Of a stretch of 64,000 nt of DNA, positions 43,360 through 54,585 are shown piece by piece. This DNA comes from Apricaphanius iberus (Eukaryota; Chordata; Actinopteri; Cyprinodontiformes; Aphaniidae). The translations under genes and the position numbers were made by a program. The notes beneath the pieces were generated by a model, which saw only the letters and a list, made by a program, of their open reading frames with translations, was not told the DNA's origin and did no database searches. Each line of letters starts with the position of its first letter. Positions within the stretch are counted from its first letter, which is position 1. Where the stretch lies: contig JAPXFQ010001310.1 of NCBI GenBank assembly GCA_028564705.1, positions 372,001-436,000 on the forward strand, given 5' to 3'.

Positions 43360-46300
43360 TTTTGTAACGTGTCCTGTCTAGCAGTATGCTACTCAGAATT
43401 GGTGTCTGAGTACCAAGTACAAGCCCAACAGTTTTACTTTCCCAAGCAGAGTATTACAGCTTCGCTGTAGTACGCCACTTGATGTATATGTATGAAAAAT
43501 CTTTATTAGTGATTACTGTGGGTTCAATTTCCTGACGTCATGGACATTAAACTGAGACAAGAAGGGAGAAAGGAAGAAGGTGAAGAAAAGAAACCGGACC
43601 AACAGAGGGGCGAACCGACGACACAAGACAGGGAGGCAAATAAAGAACACAAGAAAACATCCCAGTCCTCCACCTCTGCCGGACGGCAGAGAAACAGTAA
43701 TACAAAACAAAAACAACAAAGTGTACAGAACCAAACCAATAGTTCGGATCTGGTAGAATAAACAAAGAATTACACATTCACTACACACAAGCATTGATTA
43801 ATGAACATAATACAAATGTTTCTGGTAAGCTCCTGTGAACAACTAACTAATGATGATAACCTCAGCTTAAGATATGTCCGTCCTCACCTATGTCCCCACA
43901 CCTATGTGTGTGCGAGCATGCAGGTCGGAATAAGGTTTCCCCATGCAAGTGATTGATAGCTGGTGTAAGGAACCGTCAATCCGTCCTACGGGAATCGGCA
44001 CAGACATGGAGGAGGCAAGAGATGTATGCATCCAGCGTCCCACAGAGTACAGAGTCCACAGGCGGATCAGCGCAGGGTCGATCACCCGCCAAGAGGGGAA
44101 CAGATGGAAGCCCCAGGGGAGCACCCACCAGCCGCGATGCTGGGGCCCGAGAGATCGCAGTGACGAGCCCACGGGCTCCGCCGGTAACCGGCTACGCCAG
44201 GGCGGGCCCGGACCAGGAACCGGAGGCCACGGGGACCAGGGGCACCCCACCCCCCAGCGGGGCCCCAACCAGGGACCAGCCGACAAGGGTCCCCCGCCGC
44301 CGCCGCAGGCAAGGAGGACCCGCAGCCAACCGACGGACAACACACGCCGCCGCCACCCCGGACCAGTACCCACCGCCAACAACCCGGCCCGCCTCCACAC
44401 ATCCACACGCCAGGGAGCCACAGCAAGAGCCACAGCGGATGTACGCCCTCCCCAGGCCGCGCCCAGCCGGCACCTGGACATCCAGATCTTCCAGCTCCAG
44501 GGTCCAGATCCCGCCCCACGTGGGGCGCCAAGATCAGGGGCCCAGCCAATGCCGGACAGCCCCACCAGGCGAACAGACCAGCCAGCTGAAGTCCTGGAAC
44601 CGGCAGGAGGACTGGGCGCCAGGCACGGTCCCCACCGATCCACCGGACGGCACCAACCTATTCTACAAACCCGGCACCCCCATAAGAGGTGCCCCAGTCA
44701 ATCCAAGGAGGACATCGGCCCGAAACAGCGGCCGCCCGACACACCGGACCACCCAGGACCCGCCCGACATGCACCAGGACCGAGCCGGGCCGCAACCGGG
44801 ACCCCCAGCCCCATGCATCGAGAGTCATCATCAACCAGCGGGCAGGAGCAACCATCACCGACGGGGAGTGACGGGGAGGGAAGAAGATGCATCAGGCCAG
44901 AGAGCAGCCAAACACCCAACCTGACAGGTAGACATAGACAGACAGAGACACTCATACGTACCCTCCCTTTCTTGTGTACACATTCTTACAAATACAGGAC
45001 ATACGAAAAAAGGACGCTATACCCTCATTCATACCCCCCATACGTACACTATACTCCATACTCCCAGGCCCAGGGACAGACACCCCAGTAGAGAACCCTG
45101 CCCCTGCACCCAGGAGACAGACCCCTTTGCCCACCAGGACGGGGACAAGTAGACCGCCAAGGCCCCACACCGGCAAGAGCAGCCCACCAGCCCAGGACCC
45201 CGACCAGACGGCGTGATGTTCTATCCGGGCTCCGACCCCTGATGGTCCAACGAACAGGGGTGTGGAAAGACCCCCCAGCCTCTCTCCCCCAGCTCAATGT
45301 GGTGTTGTTGCGTGTTGTTCTAATGTGCACTTAAAACAGAGGGGGGGGACATGGGAATACTGCCGGGTACCCCCATCTCCCCCCCCGGGCCCTCAGTGTC
45401 TAGATGCGTTTAACCAGTGGGTGCCGGCACCACACGCCACACCGCCAGGTCCCTACATGTGCGTTCCCTGTAAATGTTGCAAGTGTAGTGTCTAAATTGC
45501 TCAATAAAATCGGGACCCAGGCCGCCACCGGGTAGCGAAGACGGAAGCTCCATCCCGCACCCCAGTGACGTGCCCACGTCCCAAGGCCTTGTGAATGGTA
45601 GAATGAAGGAGCAGGTGGACAGAGGCATGGGGATGGGGAGAAAATAACTGGGGTGACCATTGCCAACCCCAGGGAGCCAGCTCCCCTGCTGACTCCAATA
45701 GGCACCCCCGTTCGGCCCGATCCACCAGGGGTGGGAGGCCCCAGCACGTCCAGTCGGGGCCCACGGCAGCGGTACCGCCGAGCCCCATGGGGGCCCCGGC
45801 AATCCACCAGCCCCCATGCCAGGGGCATACCTAAATCCTCCCCAACATTCACACTGCTAACAAAACACATGTCACTAGACACCCAGGTTGAGTTTAGCCC
45901 CCCCTCACCCTCAACGCCCTCCCCCCTCCCGTCCCAAGCGCACCCCGTTAAAAAGAGCGCCTGTGCTAGATGGTAAAAAGCCTCCCCGCCAATAAGAGAC
46001 GCCCCAGGCACCGCCAGCGTCCGAGGACCCCCGGGCCGAGGCCGGAACCCGGCGCACCACCGACTCGGGTACCCCGGACATGCCGCGCCAGGCCCGTGAG
46101 CAGACCGAAGTCCCGGGCGGCCAATCCCCAGGCCGACATCCTCCAGCCTTGCTACTACCGCCCGATGGCCGGGTGGCAACAGAACCCAGCACGTCCACCC
46201 ACCAGCCCACACCCCACCAACTGGTCAGTCACCGTGGAGGCCGACCAACACCGGCCAGAGCCCCCCACCCCAGCACCCCTGCGAGGGCTAAGACCAAGAC

Positions 46301-46432
46301 CCAGGAGCCATGTCCAGTGTCAATATAGCCGATCGGGCCCGGAGACGCCGCCCAGACGCGGCAAGCGGCCACCGGGGAGCAAGCGACAGGAACCAGCCCG
46401 GGGAGATGGAAAGGGCAGCAGCGCCCGCCATC
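43327..46432 (-). mobile_element. GC-rich retroposed unit, unclassified
   Basis: Flanked by TATCTTAAAATTTTA on both sides (43312-43326 and 46433-46447). On the minus strand it begins at about 46432 with GATGGCGGGCGCTGCTG and ends at 43327 with A-rich and (TA)n sequence, so it looks like a retroposed transcript with a tail. An AATAAAG signal lies near the 3' end (about 43508). The 5' two thirds are very GC-rich; long open frames exist on both strands (43943-45091 on plus, 45400-46212 on minus) but no domain is recognisable. It may be a non-autonomous retrotransposon or a 5'-region of an unknown LINE. Confidence 0.6.
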
Positions 46433-46494
46433 TATCTTAAAATTTTAAAGAAATCTGAATGAAAATCTAACTTCAATCAAACCTTATATTTCAA

Positions 46495-46588
46495 CATTAA
46501 ACATTGTATTGTAATAACTCTTCTTGTAAAGTGCCTTGAGATGACATCTGTTGTGAAATGGCGCTATATAAATAAACTGAATTGAATT
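46495..46588 (+). mobile_element. Short L2 3' end fragment
   Basis: Nearly identical to 59135-59228: ATTAAACATTGTATTGTAAT, then AAGTGCCTTGAGATGACATC and CTATATAAATAAACTGAATTG. About 94 bp, inserted in tandem unit B between CAAC and AAACAAACTTG. Confidence 0.85.
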
Positions 46589-46670
46589 TAAACAAACTTG
46601 ATTCCATTGTGTATTAATAGTTGACAGGTTTTTTTTCAAGTTCTTTCAAAGAAATACTTTTTTCAGTGCT

Positions 46671-47549
46671 CCTAACTGTCAATCGTCTTGAGAGTCTGCA
46701 TGCAGATGTGCACTGTCATATGTTTATCTGTCGCGCTATGTCATTATCCATGCCTTCTGCCTCATAGTTCTCATCAGATTGTTTTAAAATGGCTGTGAGT
46801 CACTAGAGAAAATGATTCTTTGAGGTTTATGAGAGGGAGAGAAAGGGCTCAGAAGGGAGAAACAAGACCAGATTGTTTTTAGGAGATTCTTTTCAATTAT
46901 GCTGTGTGCTGAAGGCACAGGTCGGGCTCCCCAGTGATTCCTCCGTTGCAAAGCTTCTACCCGACAGGTAGGCTAAAGTTTGGGGTTACTTTGTTAAGGT
47001 AACACATAGATATTGATTTATTTTCTGTAATGTGTTGAAATGTATCAACGGTCCTTAACCAAAACCACCGCATTCAGGAGTGAGCTTTCAGCGGCATTGT
47101 ATCTGCTCCATGAATGCTGTAATATAATGGATCTGTGTGGAACATCCAACTAACTTCATTGCGGTAAGTTTGGCATGTTATTTTAAGAAATGCATTTTTA
47201 GATTACTACGAAAATAAGTTATCTACATCTATATGGTTACTTTCACAGGGAGATTTGTGTTTGTAACTGACGCTTTTTTTTGTTTTCTTCTAAAAGTGGA
47301 GAGGGTTGTTCTTTCCTGAAATTTGTAAAAATCCTCTATAACTTTAAGGGCCATAATGTGACTGACAGGAGCAAAATAATTTTATTCAGCTAAATTGTTA
47401 TAATAGTTAAATGTTGATGTTAGGGGCACAGGCAGACTTCCAAAAGAATGCACACTCCAAAAAAAAAAAAGCACATCATGGACGAAGGGGCAGGTGCCCA
47501 AGCCTCCTCCGCCCCCTACCCCCCCTCTGCACGTGCTTGCAACTTCATC
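46671..47549. other. No recognised feature
   Basis: AT-rich non-coding DNA with an A-run at about 47459-47470. No repeat or coding match that I can support. Confidence 0.4.
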
Positions 47550-48644
47550 TGTCATGCTGCACAATCCCCTCAGCTCCTCTCACTCCTCCATTATTATTTG
47601 CACCTGTGTCTTCCTGAACCTCCAGGGCTCTGCCCCTGATTACTCATTGTCTCAACCTGTTGCTCCTTGTTCTCCCCTTATTTAAGAACCTGAACTCCGC
47701 TTCTGCACCTGGGTCCTTTGTCCTCCATGCAGCACCAGCGTGACAGAATGATCCAGCCCAGAAAGATGGACCCAGCAGAAGCCTCCGATCCACACATCCT
47801 GGAGTCGCTCTGGTGTAGGCTGGCCAAGGTCTCTGGCCGGTCCCTCTGCTCGCCTCACTGCTCTGGAGGATTAGATCCTGGACCTCCTTACTCGGTTCCG
47901 TTCCAGCCTCAACCCGCTTGATGCGGAGGAGTTGCAGGAGGCAGCCGACGACGCCGTCCTTGCAGCGGAGGAGGGGCTGTCTCCTGCGGGGAGGCAGCCG
48001 GCTTCCACCAACGTCTGCTCAGTCTCCTGGCTTCACGCCCCTCCGATCCTCTCTCCGGCTGTCTTCTTTTTTTAGAATCAGCCGCCCAGCTGTGACAGCG
48101 ACATCAGCATCTGCCAGCCCAGAACTGGGTCCCCTCTATGTTAGCGAAAACGAGCTGTTCGAGTTTTTTCATGGAGACAGACTCGAGTACCTCTGCTCCA
48201 GAGGGGATCCGGCTCCTCGCCACAATCAGCGACACAGACGCCACAACGCTGCGCCGGAGTATCCTCCCCCGGACTGGTCAGACTTGGAGGACAATGAAGA
48301 GCAGTATGTGGAGCAGCAGACCTCAATCATCAGATCCAGGCTCGCATACTGTGCTCCCGGAACCGGTCCACGCAGTCATGAGCGGCCATCTCAGCCACGC
48401 AGCCGAAGGCAAGAGGCTCCTCCACCACCTCAGCTCTGCCCCGGATTACTCATTGTCTCCACCTGTTGCTCCTTGTTGTCCCCTTATTTAAGATCCAGCG
48501 AGAGCTTCAGTCCTCGCTGGATCATTGTCGTACCTTGATGTGTATCGTCTCGCCTTATGTTTGCTGCACCAATAAATTATCACCTCACCTGAACTGTGTT
48601 TCTGCGCCTGGGTCCTTCGTCCTCCATGCAGCACCAGCGTGACA
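47550..48644 (+). mobile_element. Small non-autonomous LTR element
   Basis: Two related blocks end in CTCCATGCAGCACCAGCGTGACA (47744 and 48644). Upstream both contain GATTACTCATTGTCTC.ACC and TTGCTCCTTGTT.TCCCC. The first can start at TGTCATGCTGCACAA (47550). The flanks TCATC and GCATC agree at four of five bases. About 630 bp separate the LTRs and hold only a gag-like trace, so it is a deleted derivative. Confidence 0.6.
47762..48370 (+). pseudogene. Gag-like trace in the small LTR element
   Basis: A frame beginning MDPAEASDPHILESLWCRLAK lies 20 bp after the first LTR, where chromovirus gag starts with MDPA. It ends by 47921, and the next part (LTRFRSSLNPLDAEELQEAA-like, about 47890-47950) is in another frame. 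The remainder (47918-48490) has open frames with no recognisable capsid or zinc-knuckle motif. Confidence 0.4.
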
Positions 48645-50430
48645 GCATCAGTCCTTAATCTCTTTAGAAAATGCATACATTTCAAAGGCTTATGTTTTTC
48701 TTTTCGTACCTCAGAAAATAAAGATTTAAAGCCCTGAAATATTTTAGAATTAAATATTTTGATTTTCCAAAAGAGAGTGGGAGACAGATATTCATGTTTT
48801 AAAGTCTATCAGGTAAGATTTACAGAAAAAAACACTGTCCTGACTCAACATTTGTTTTAAAAAGTTACTGGTACCTGGTGAAAAAGTAGCTACCTTCCTA
48901 CCAAGGCTATTTAGTTTTAAATGCAGTAGAAACATGTGAGCTTAGTAATTGCCTCAGGAAACAATGCTGCTTTCTTAAAAAAAAGGTTTTGGTTGTGGAA
49001 CTGCGTCTGTTAGCATCTAGCAGCATTCTGACAGTGCTCAATATCTTTCCATTGGTCACTGGGGTATCCAAACAGCTGCCATACCAGTGATTAAAGAGAG
49101 GTTGGATGTGAAAATGCCATCAAACCCACTGTCATCTGGGCAGAGTAGGCAGCACGTTGAGAATAATGTTCTTTGATTTCTCCAGTACATCTAACACAGT
49201 ACAGTCCTACTTACTATGCAAGAAGACACTGGTGGATCACCCACAATCACCTGTATTATTGACTGCCTGACATACAGACCACAGTTTTTGAAACTTAAAG
49301 GTTATGTGTCTGAAAAGCGAACCTTTTCACTTTATTACATTAAATACATGAATATTTACACAACATTTACATTTTTGAGGTGTATCTGCATTTTAAAATA
49401 TATTTTATATTATATATTCTAAAATAAAGCAAACTGCACAGCACAAAGCCTTTATAGGGAGCAGTTCAAATTTGAAAGTCACTCGGTATGTTCAAATGCT
49501 TTGTTATATTCAGCTTAACAATGGGAGAAACATCAGGTTATTGTAGCATAAATCACTACCAAGTCATTATCTCATGTCTTGCTAATAAAAAAGACAACTT
49601 CATACTGGGAATAACAAAATGCTTTGAATTAAAGATCCAATAAAAGGACATTTCATTTGAATTACATCACTTCTCATCCAGCCAAGACTAAACAAACCAG
49701 TGAACCACCCGACTAATATTGTGGGAAAATGTTTTCCTTACCTATGATTCTCACACCGTCCAATCTTTAGTCCTCTTCACTCTCTCATATCGAGGTCCAA
49801 TAACTGATGTTCCTGTAATACATGTAACTGGGAATTGATCCACATTATAAAGCCTCCATAAGCAATATCTATATGTTAGTATTAAAAATATCCAGGGGCT
49901 TGGCTGAATATTCTACCTTGTGTGTGTCTTGTCAGAGTGAAATTACCAATTGGAATGCATTACCTTATCCTCAGCTTTACTGTAAACCTGAAACTGGTCC
50001 TCTCAATCAGGATATAAGTATATAATATATGTAGTTAATTTTGTCTTGCATAATGAGGCTCCCATTTATATTACTAGTATAGTTTGTAGTGTAGTCTTGA
50101 GTATTACACATGAAGGTAAGTGCAAAAAAAAATCACTACAAATGAACTTGATTTGGATAAATGAAATGCAATAATCAATGAATAAAAACAACACAGAAAA
50201 AACGGAACAAAAACAAAATGGAAGAAAAAATAAAAAAATTCAAGAACAATGAAACGAACTAAAAAAAAAAAAAAGAAAAAAATGAAATGAAAAATCAAAT
50301 CAAACCCCGCTTTTCTGTCACTGTCATCCCTGGAATGAGACTGCTAAACTACCATGGAAAAAGGAAAAAAACATCAGAAAACCTAATTCACAAGGTGATT
50401 TAAACGTAATCGTAATACATCTCTAAACTG
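48645..50430. other. No gene seen; A-rich tract
   Basis: Non-coding sequence with an A-rich, AAAATGAAA-type stretch at 50110-50310. The open frames here are low-complexity shadows of that tract. Confidence 0.4.
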
Positions 50431-50713
50431 GAGGCTCCCTGCGTCTGGCAACAACGTGGAGGTGGAGACTGCGTTGGTAAGACGTATCGCGTCATTTCCT
50501 GTTTGGTGACTCACTCGGTTGTAGCAAGTCGGGGTTTCTCTCTCTCTCTTGAATTAATCTAATTTTCTCTGTCCAGAAGTTTTTCTGAGTTGCTTTAACA
50601 CACAAACACATTAAAACATTTATTTTCTGTTGGTGTCATTTGCGTTCTGGGACTCTTAAGCGTTACACTGGTTTTCTGGGCTCGGTAAGGTACCGCTAGG
50701 TTAGTTTAGCTTC

Positions 50714-51623
50714 ATGGCTAGCATGGCTTCGGCAGCTTTGTCTCCTGTTCCTCCGTCTCTCTCTGAACCTCCTCCTCTCTCCTGCTCTCTCTGTCAGATG
50801 TTTAGTTACTCCTCCGCCTCATTTAGTGAAGTTGGTAGGTGTATAAAGTGCAGCATTTTTGTAGCCTTGGAGACGAGGGTTTCTGAGCTAGAGGCCCGGC
50901 TCCGTGCTGTAGAACAGCCAGGCCCAGCATTAGCTAGCGCGGAGTCAATTAGGACAGGACCCCTTAACCGTCCTCCAACAGCTCCAGTGCAGCCGGGATC
51001 TGAGGCGAGCTGGGTGACGGTTCGTAGGAAGCCTAGCGCCAGACCCCAGCCCGCGGCCAACCTCCAGCCCCGTTCTCTGAACAATAGGTTCGCCCCGCTC
51101 AGTGACGCACCCGCCGAGCAGGAGAGGCCGATTCTTGTAATTGGCAGCTCCATAGTTAGGAACGTGGCTCCAGAGACACGAAAGACCACAGTCAAATGCC
51201 TTCCAGGGGCCAGAGCTGCAGACATTAGGTCCCATCTGAAGATTTTGGCCAAGGACAAATGGTGGTACAGCAGGATCGTTATCCATGCTGGTGGCAATGA
51301 CACCCGGCGACGGCAATCGGAGGTCACTAAAATTAGCGTAGCTTCGGTGTGTAGGGCTGCCAAAAAGATGTCTGACTCTGTAATTTTTTTCTGGTCCCCT
51401 GCCTGATCGTACTAGCGATGACATGTACAGCCGTGTGCTGTCGTTTCACCTTTGGTTGTCAAGGTGGTGTCCAGAAAACGATGTGGGCTACATTGATAAC
51501 TGGGGGGCCTTCTGGGGAAAACCTGGACTGTTACGTAGTGACGGAATCCATCCCACCGCGGACGGAGCTTCGCTTCTTTCCAGGAACATTGATAGGGTTA
51601 TCTCTAGTTCCCCATTGCCGTGA
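50714..51623 (+). pseudogene. L2 ORF1 with SGNH/GDSL esterase-type domain
   Basis: The protein starts MASMASAALSPVPPS and has a CSLCQ...CIKC Cys-pair region (about residues 27-58), a short coiled coil (LETRVSELEARLRAVEQ, residues 61-77), a Pro/Arg linker, and then esterase blocks: VIGSSIVRNV (about 140-149), HAGGNDTRR (about 190-198) and, after a frameshift near 51385 in a T-run, SDGIHPTADGASLL (51537-51580). These are the nucleophile Ser, the Asn block and the Asp-His block of SGNH hydrolases, known in ORF1 of some CR1/L2 LINEs. The frameshift makes this copy inactive. Confidence 0.8.
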
Positions 51624-51674
51624 CAACCCAGAGTCCAGCTCAGGGATCAGGGACTGCCACCCACCCACTACCCT

Positions 51675-54329
51675 ATGGAGACATTTTCCCATCCACTGCC
51701 CAAAACTAATGAATTAAAAGTTAATGCTACTAGAGCAAAGTATAAAAATCTCATAAAGATAAATACAACTCTGACTGAACAGAAAAATAAATCAATTAAA
51801 TGTGGTTTACTGAACATAAGATCTCTCCCCTCAAAAACACTCTTAGTAAATGACTTAATTTGTGAAAATAATATTGATTTGTTTTGTCTTGCAGAGACAT
51901 GGTTGCAGGAAGAGGACCATGTCACAATAAATGAGTCAACTCCCCCTAGCAACTTAAACTTTAGTGTCCCTCGAAGTACTGGTCGAGGAGGTGGTGTAGC
52001 CACCATCTTTCATTCAGATTTACTAATTAATCTCCAAAAAAATAATAATTACAGTTCCTTTGAGCATTTAATCTTTAGCCTTCCTCATACACATAACAAA
52101 GCAGTAAAGCCACTTTTATTTGTGGTCTTATATCGTCCACCAGGCCCTTATTCTCAATTTTTAGATCAGATAGCAGATTTTCTATCTGACTTAGTTTTAA
52201 ACACTGATAAAGTCATTATAGTCGGAGACTTCAATATTCATGTTGATAATAAAAGTGATAGTCTAAATACAGCTTTTAAAATTATCTTAGACTCAATAGG
52301 CTTTACTCAAAATGTGCAGGGACCAACCCATCGCGGTCACCACACCTTAGATCTTGTGCTGACTTATGGCATTGACTGTGAAGAAATAACAGTCTTTCCA
52401 CATAACCCTATCCTGTCTGATCATGTCCTCATCACTTTTAAACTTACTCTAACAGATCATATCAAACCTGAAAGAAAACTTCATTATACCAGAACGTTAT
52501 CAGACAATGCTGTAGCAAATTTTAAAGAAGCTCTTCCAACTTTAATTTCCTCAGTACATAAAAGTACAATAGAAAACACTGATTTAACTCGTAACCCCTC
52601 ACAACTTGACGTTCTAGTTCATAGCGTTAATTCCTCCCTGCGTCTGGCAATAGACAACGTTGCCCCACTGAAAAAGAAGGTGGCCAGCCTTAGAAGATTA
52701 GCTCCCTGGTTTAATTCAGAGCTACATACCCTGAAGAAGAATGTTAGAAAACTAGAGAGAAAATGGCGCTCCACGCATTTACAGGATTCCTATTTAGTGT
52801 GGAAAAATAGTCTATTGCTATATAAAAAGAGCCTTCGAACAGCTAGAACAGCATATTATTCATCTTTAATAGAGGAGAATAAAATAATCCTAGGTTTCTT
52901 TTTAATACAGTTGCTAAACTCACACAGGATCATAGCTCTATCGAGCCAACCATTCCCCAAGCTCTTAGTAGTGATGACTTCATGCAAATCTTTATAAATA
53001 AAATAGACTCTATAAAAAATAAAATAATTGGGAACCTTCCCAATATGCTTGCTTCCTCCCTAGTTAATGAGGCAACATCAAAAATGGTTGAACCTAATAT
53101 ACGCTTAAACTGCTTTAATGCAGCCGAACCTTCTGATGTCCTAAAATTATTAGCTTCATCTAAACCTTCAACTTGCGTTTTAGACCCAATCCCAACTAAA
53201 CTCTTAAAAGAAGTTTTCCCTCTGATCGCTGCTCCAATTTTAGATATAATGAATCTATCCTTAGTCAATGGATATGTACCACAGGAGTTTAAGATTGCTG
53301 TAATTAAACCTCTACTTAAGAAACCCTCTCTTGATCAAAACGACTTAATTAACTATAGACCGATATCTAATCTTCCCTTCTTATCTAAAATTCTGGAGAA
53401 AATAGTTGCACACCAGATATGTGATCATTTAAACAATAATGAGCTGTTTGAGATGTTTCAGTCAGGCTTTAGAGCTCATCACAGCATTGAAACAGCTCTG
53501 GTGAAGGTTACTAATGATATTCTCATAGCCTCAGACAATGGACTGGTGACCATTCTGGTCCTGTTAGATCTCAGTGCTGCCTTTGACACTGTTGATCACA
53601 ATATTCTCATAGAAAGGTTTCAAAGTGTCGGTATAATAGGAACAGCACTAGGTTGGTTTAAATCTTATTTGTCTAATAGATTTCAGTTTGTTCAGATAAA
53701 TGATAAATCTTCCTCAACCTCAATAGTTACTTGCGGAGTACCACAGGGTTCAGTGCTTGGGCCGATTCTTTTTACTACATATATGCTTCCTAATGGTAAA
53801 ATATTTAGACAGCATGGGATAAAATTCCATAGTTACGCTGATGATACACAGCTATATCTATCCATAAATCCTGATTAATCCAATCAGTTAAGTAGACTAC
53901 AGGCATGTCTGGAAGACATAAAAACTTGGATGACTCTAAACTTCTTGCTTCTGAATTCTGATAAAACAGAAGTTGTCGTCTTTGGACTGGAATCTCTGAA
54001 AAAGAAACTACTTTAGTCAACCCCTTCACCTAGACGGCATTAAATTAGCCTCCAGTAATAAAGCAAAGAACCTCGGTGTTATTTTTGACCAAGATATGTC
54101 ATTTAGATCTCACATTAAAGAAGTCTCTAGGATTTCCTTTTTTCACCTTAGGAATATTGCAAAAATTAGAACCATCCTGTCCAGGAATGATGCTGAAAAA
54201 CTAGTCCATGCCTTTATTACTTCAAGACTGGATTACTGTAACTCTTTATTATCAGGTAGTCCACAGAAAACAATTAAAAGTCTTGAGTTAGTCCAAAATG
54301 CTCCTGCTAGGATTCTGATGAATATTAGA
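51675..54329 (+). pseudogene. L2 ORF2: endonuclease and most of the reverse transcriptase
   Basis: The AP-type endonuclease includes [21 protein letters not shown] (Glu), [28 protein letters not shown] (Asp-Asn) and LSDHVLITF (His). A frameshift near 52880 stops the frame at 52997; RT resumes at 52982 with [37 protein letters not shown] (motif A), [14 protein letters not shown] (motif B) and [11 protein letters not shown] (motif C). A stop at 53876-53878 and a frameshift near 54010 follow. The remainder (54096-54329) is interrupted by the inserted LINE in the thumb region. Confidence 0.85.
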
Positions 54330-54585
54330 ATCAGAATCAGAATCAGCTTTGATGGCCAAGTATGACACATACAAGGAATTTGACTCCGGCAACTTTTCTC
54401 TCCAGTACAGAACTTAAATAAGTGAAATAAAAAAACAGAAAAAATAAATAAATAAATACAAATAAAAATAAAGGATAATATATACACCAAACCAGGGTTA
54501 TTGTACAGTAAGTATATACAGTAAGTATATACAGCAGTGCAGAGATTTAGTTTATTGTTCATGTGAGTGGACACACACTCTGTGA

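Larger units (their letters stand above)
33735..46670. repeat. Tandem duplication, unit B, split by three insertions
   Basis: Unit B survives in four pieces: 33735-33784, 43295-43326, about 46433-46494 and 46589-46670. Joined in order they follow unit A: AAGTTGGACCAAAGTAGTTA, then TATCTTAAAATTTTA, AATCAAACCTTATATTTCA, and TTTTTTTTCAAGTTCTTTCA. The gaps are the LTR element (33785-43294), the GC-rich unit (43327-46432) and an L2 end (46495-46588). Coordinates give the span of the broken copy; see the findings. Confidence 0.8.

Noticed and set aside
43943..45091. A 382-residue Pro/Arg-rich open frame
   Set aside because: The region is very GC-rich, so stops are rare in every frame; equally long frames exist on the other strand. 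The retroposed unit is oriented on the minus strand, so a plus-strand gene is unlikely.
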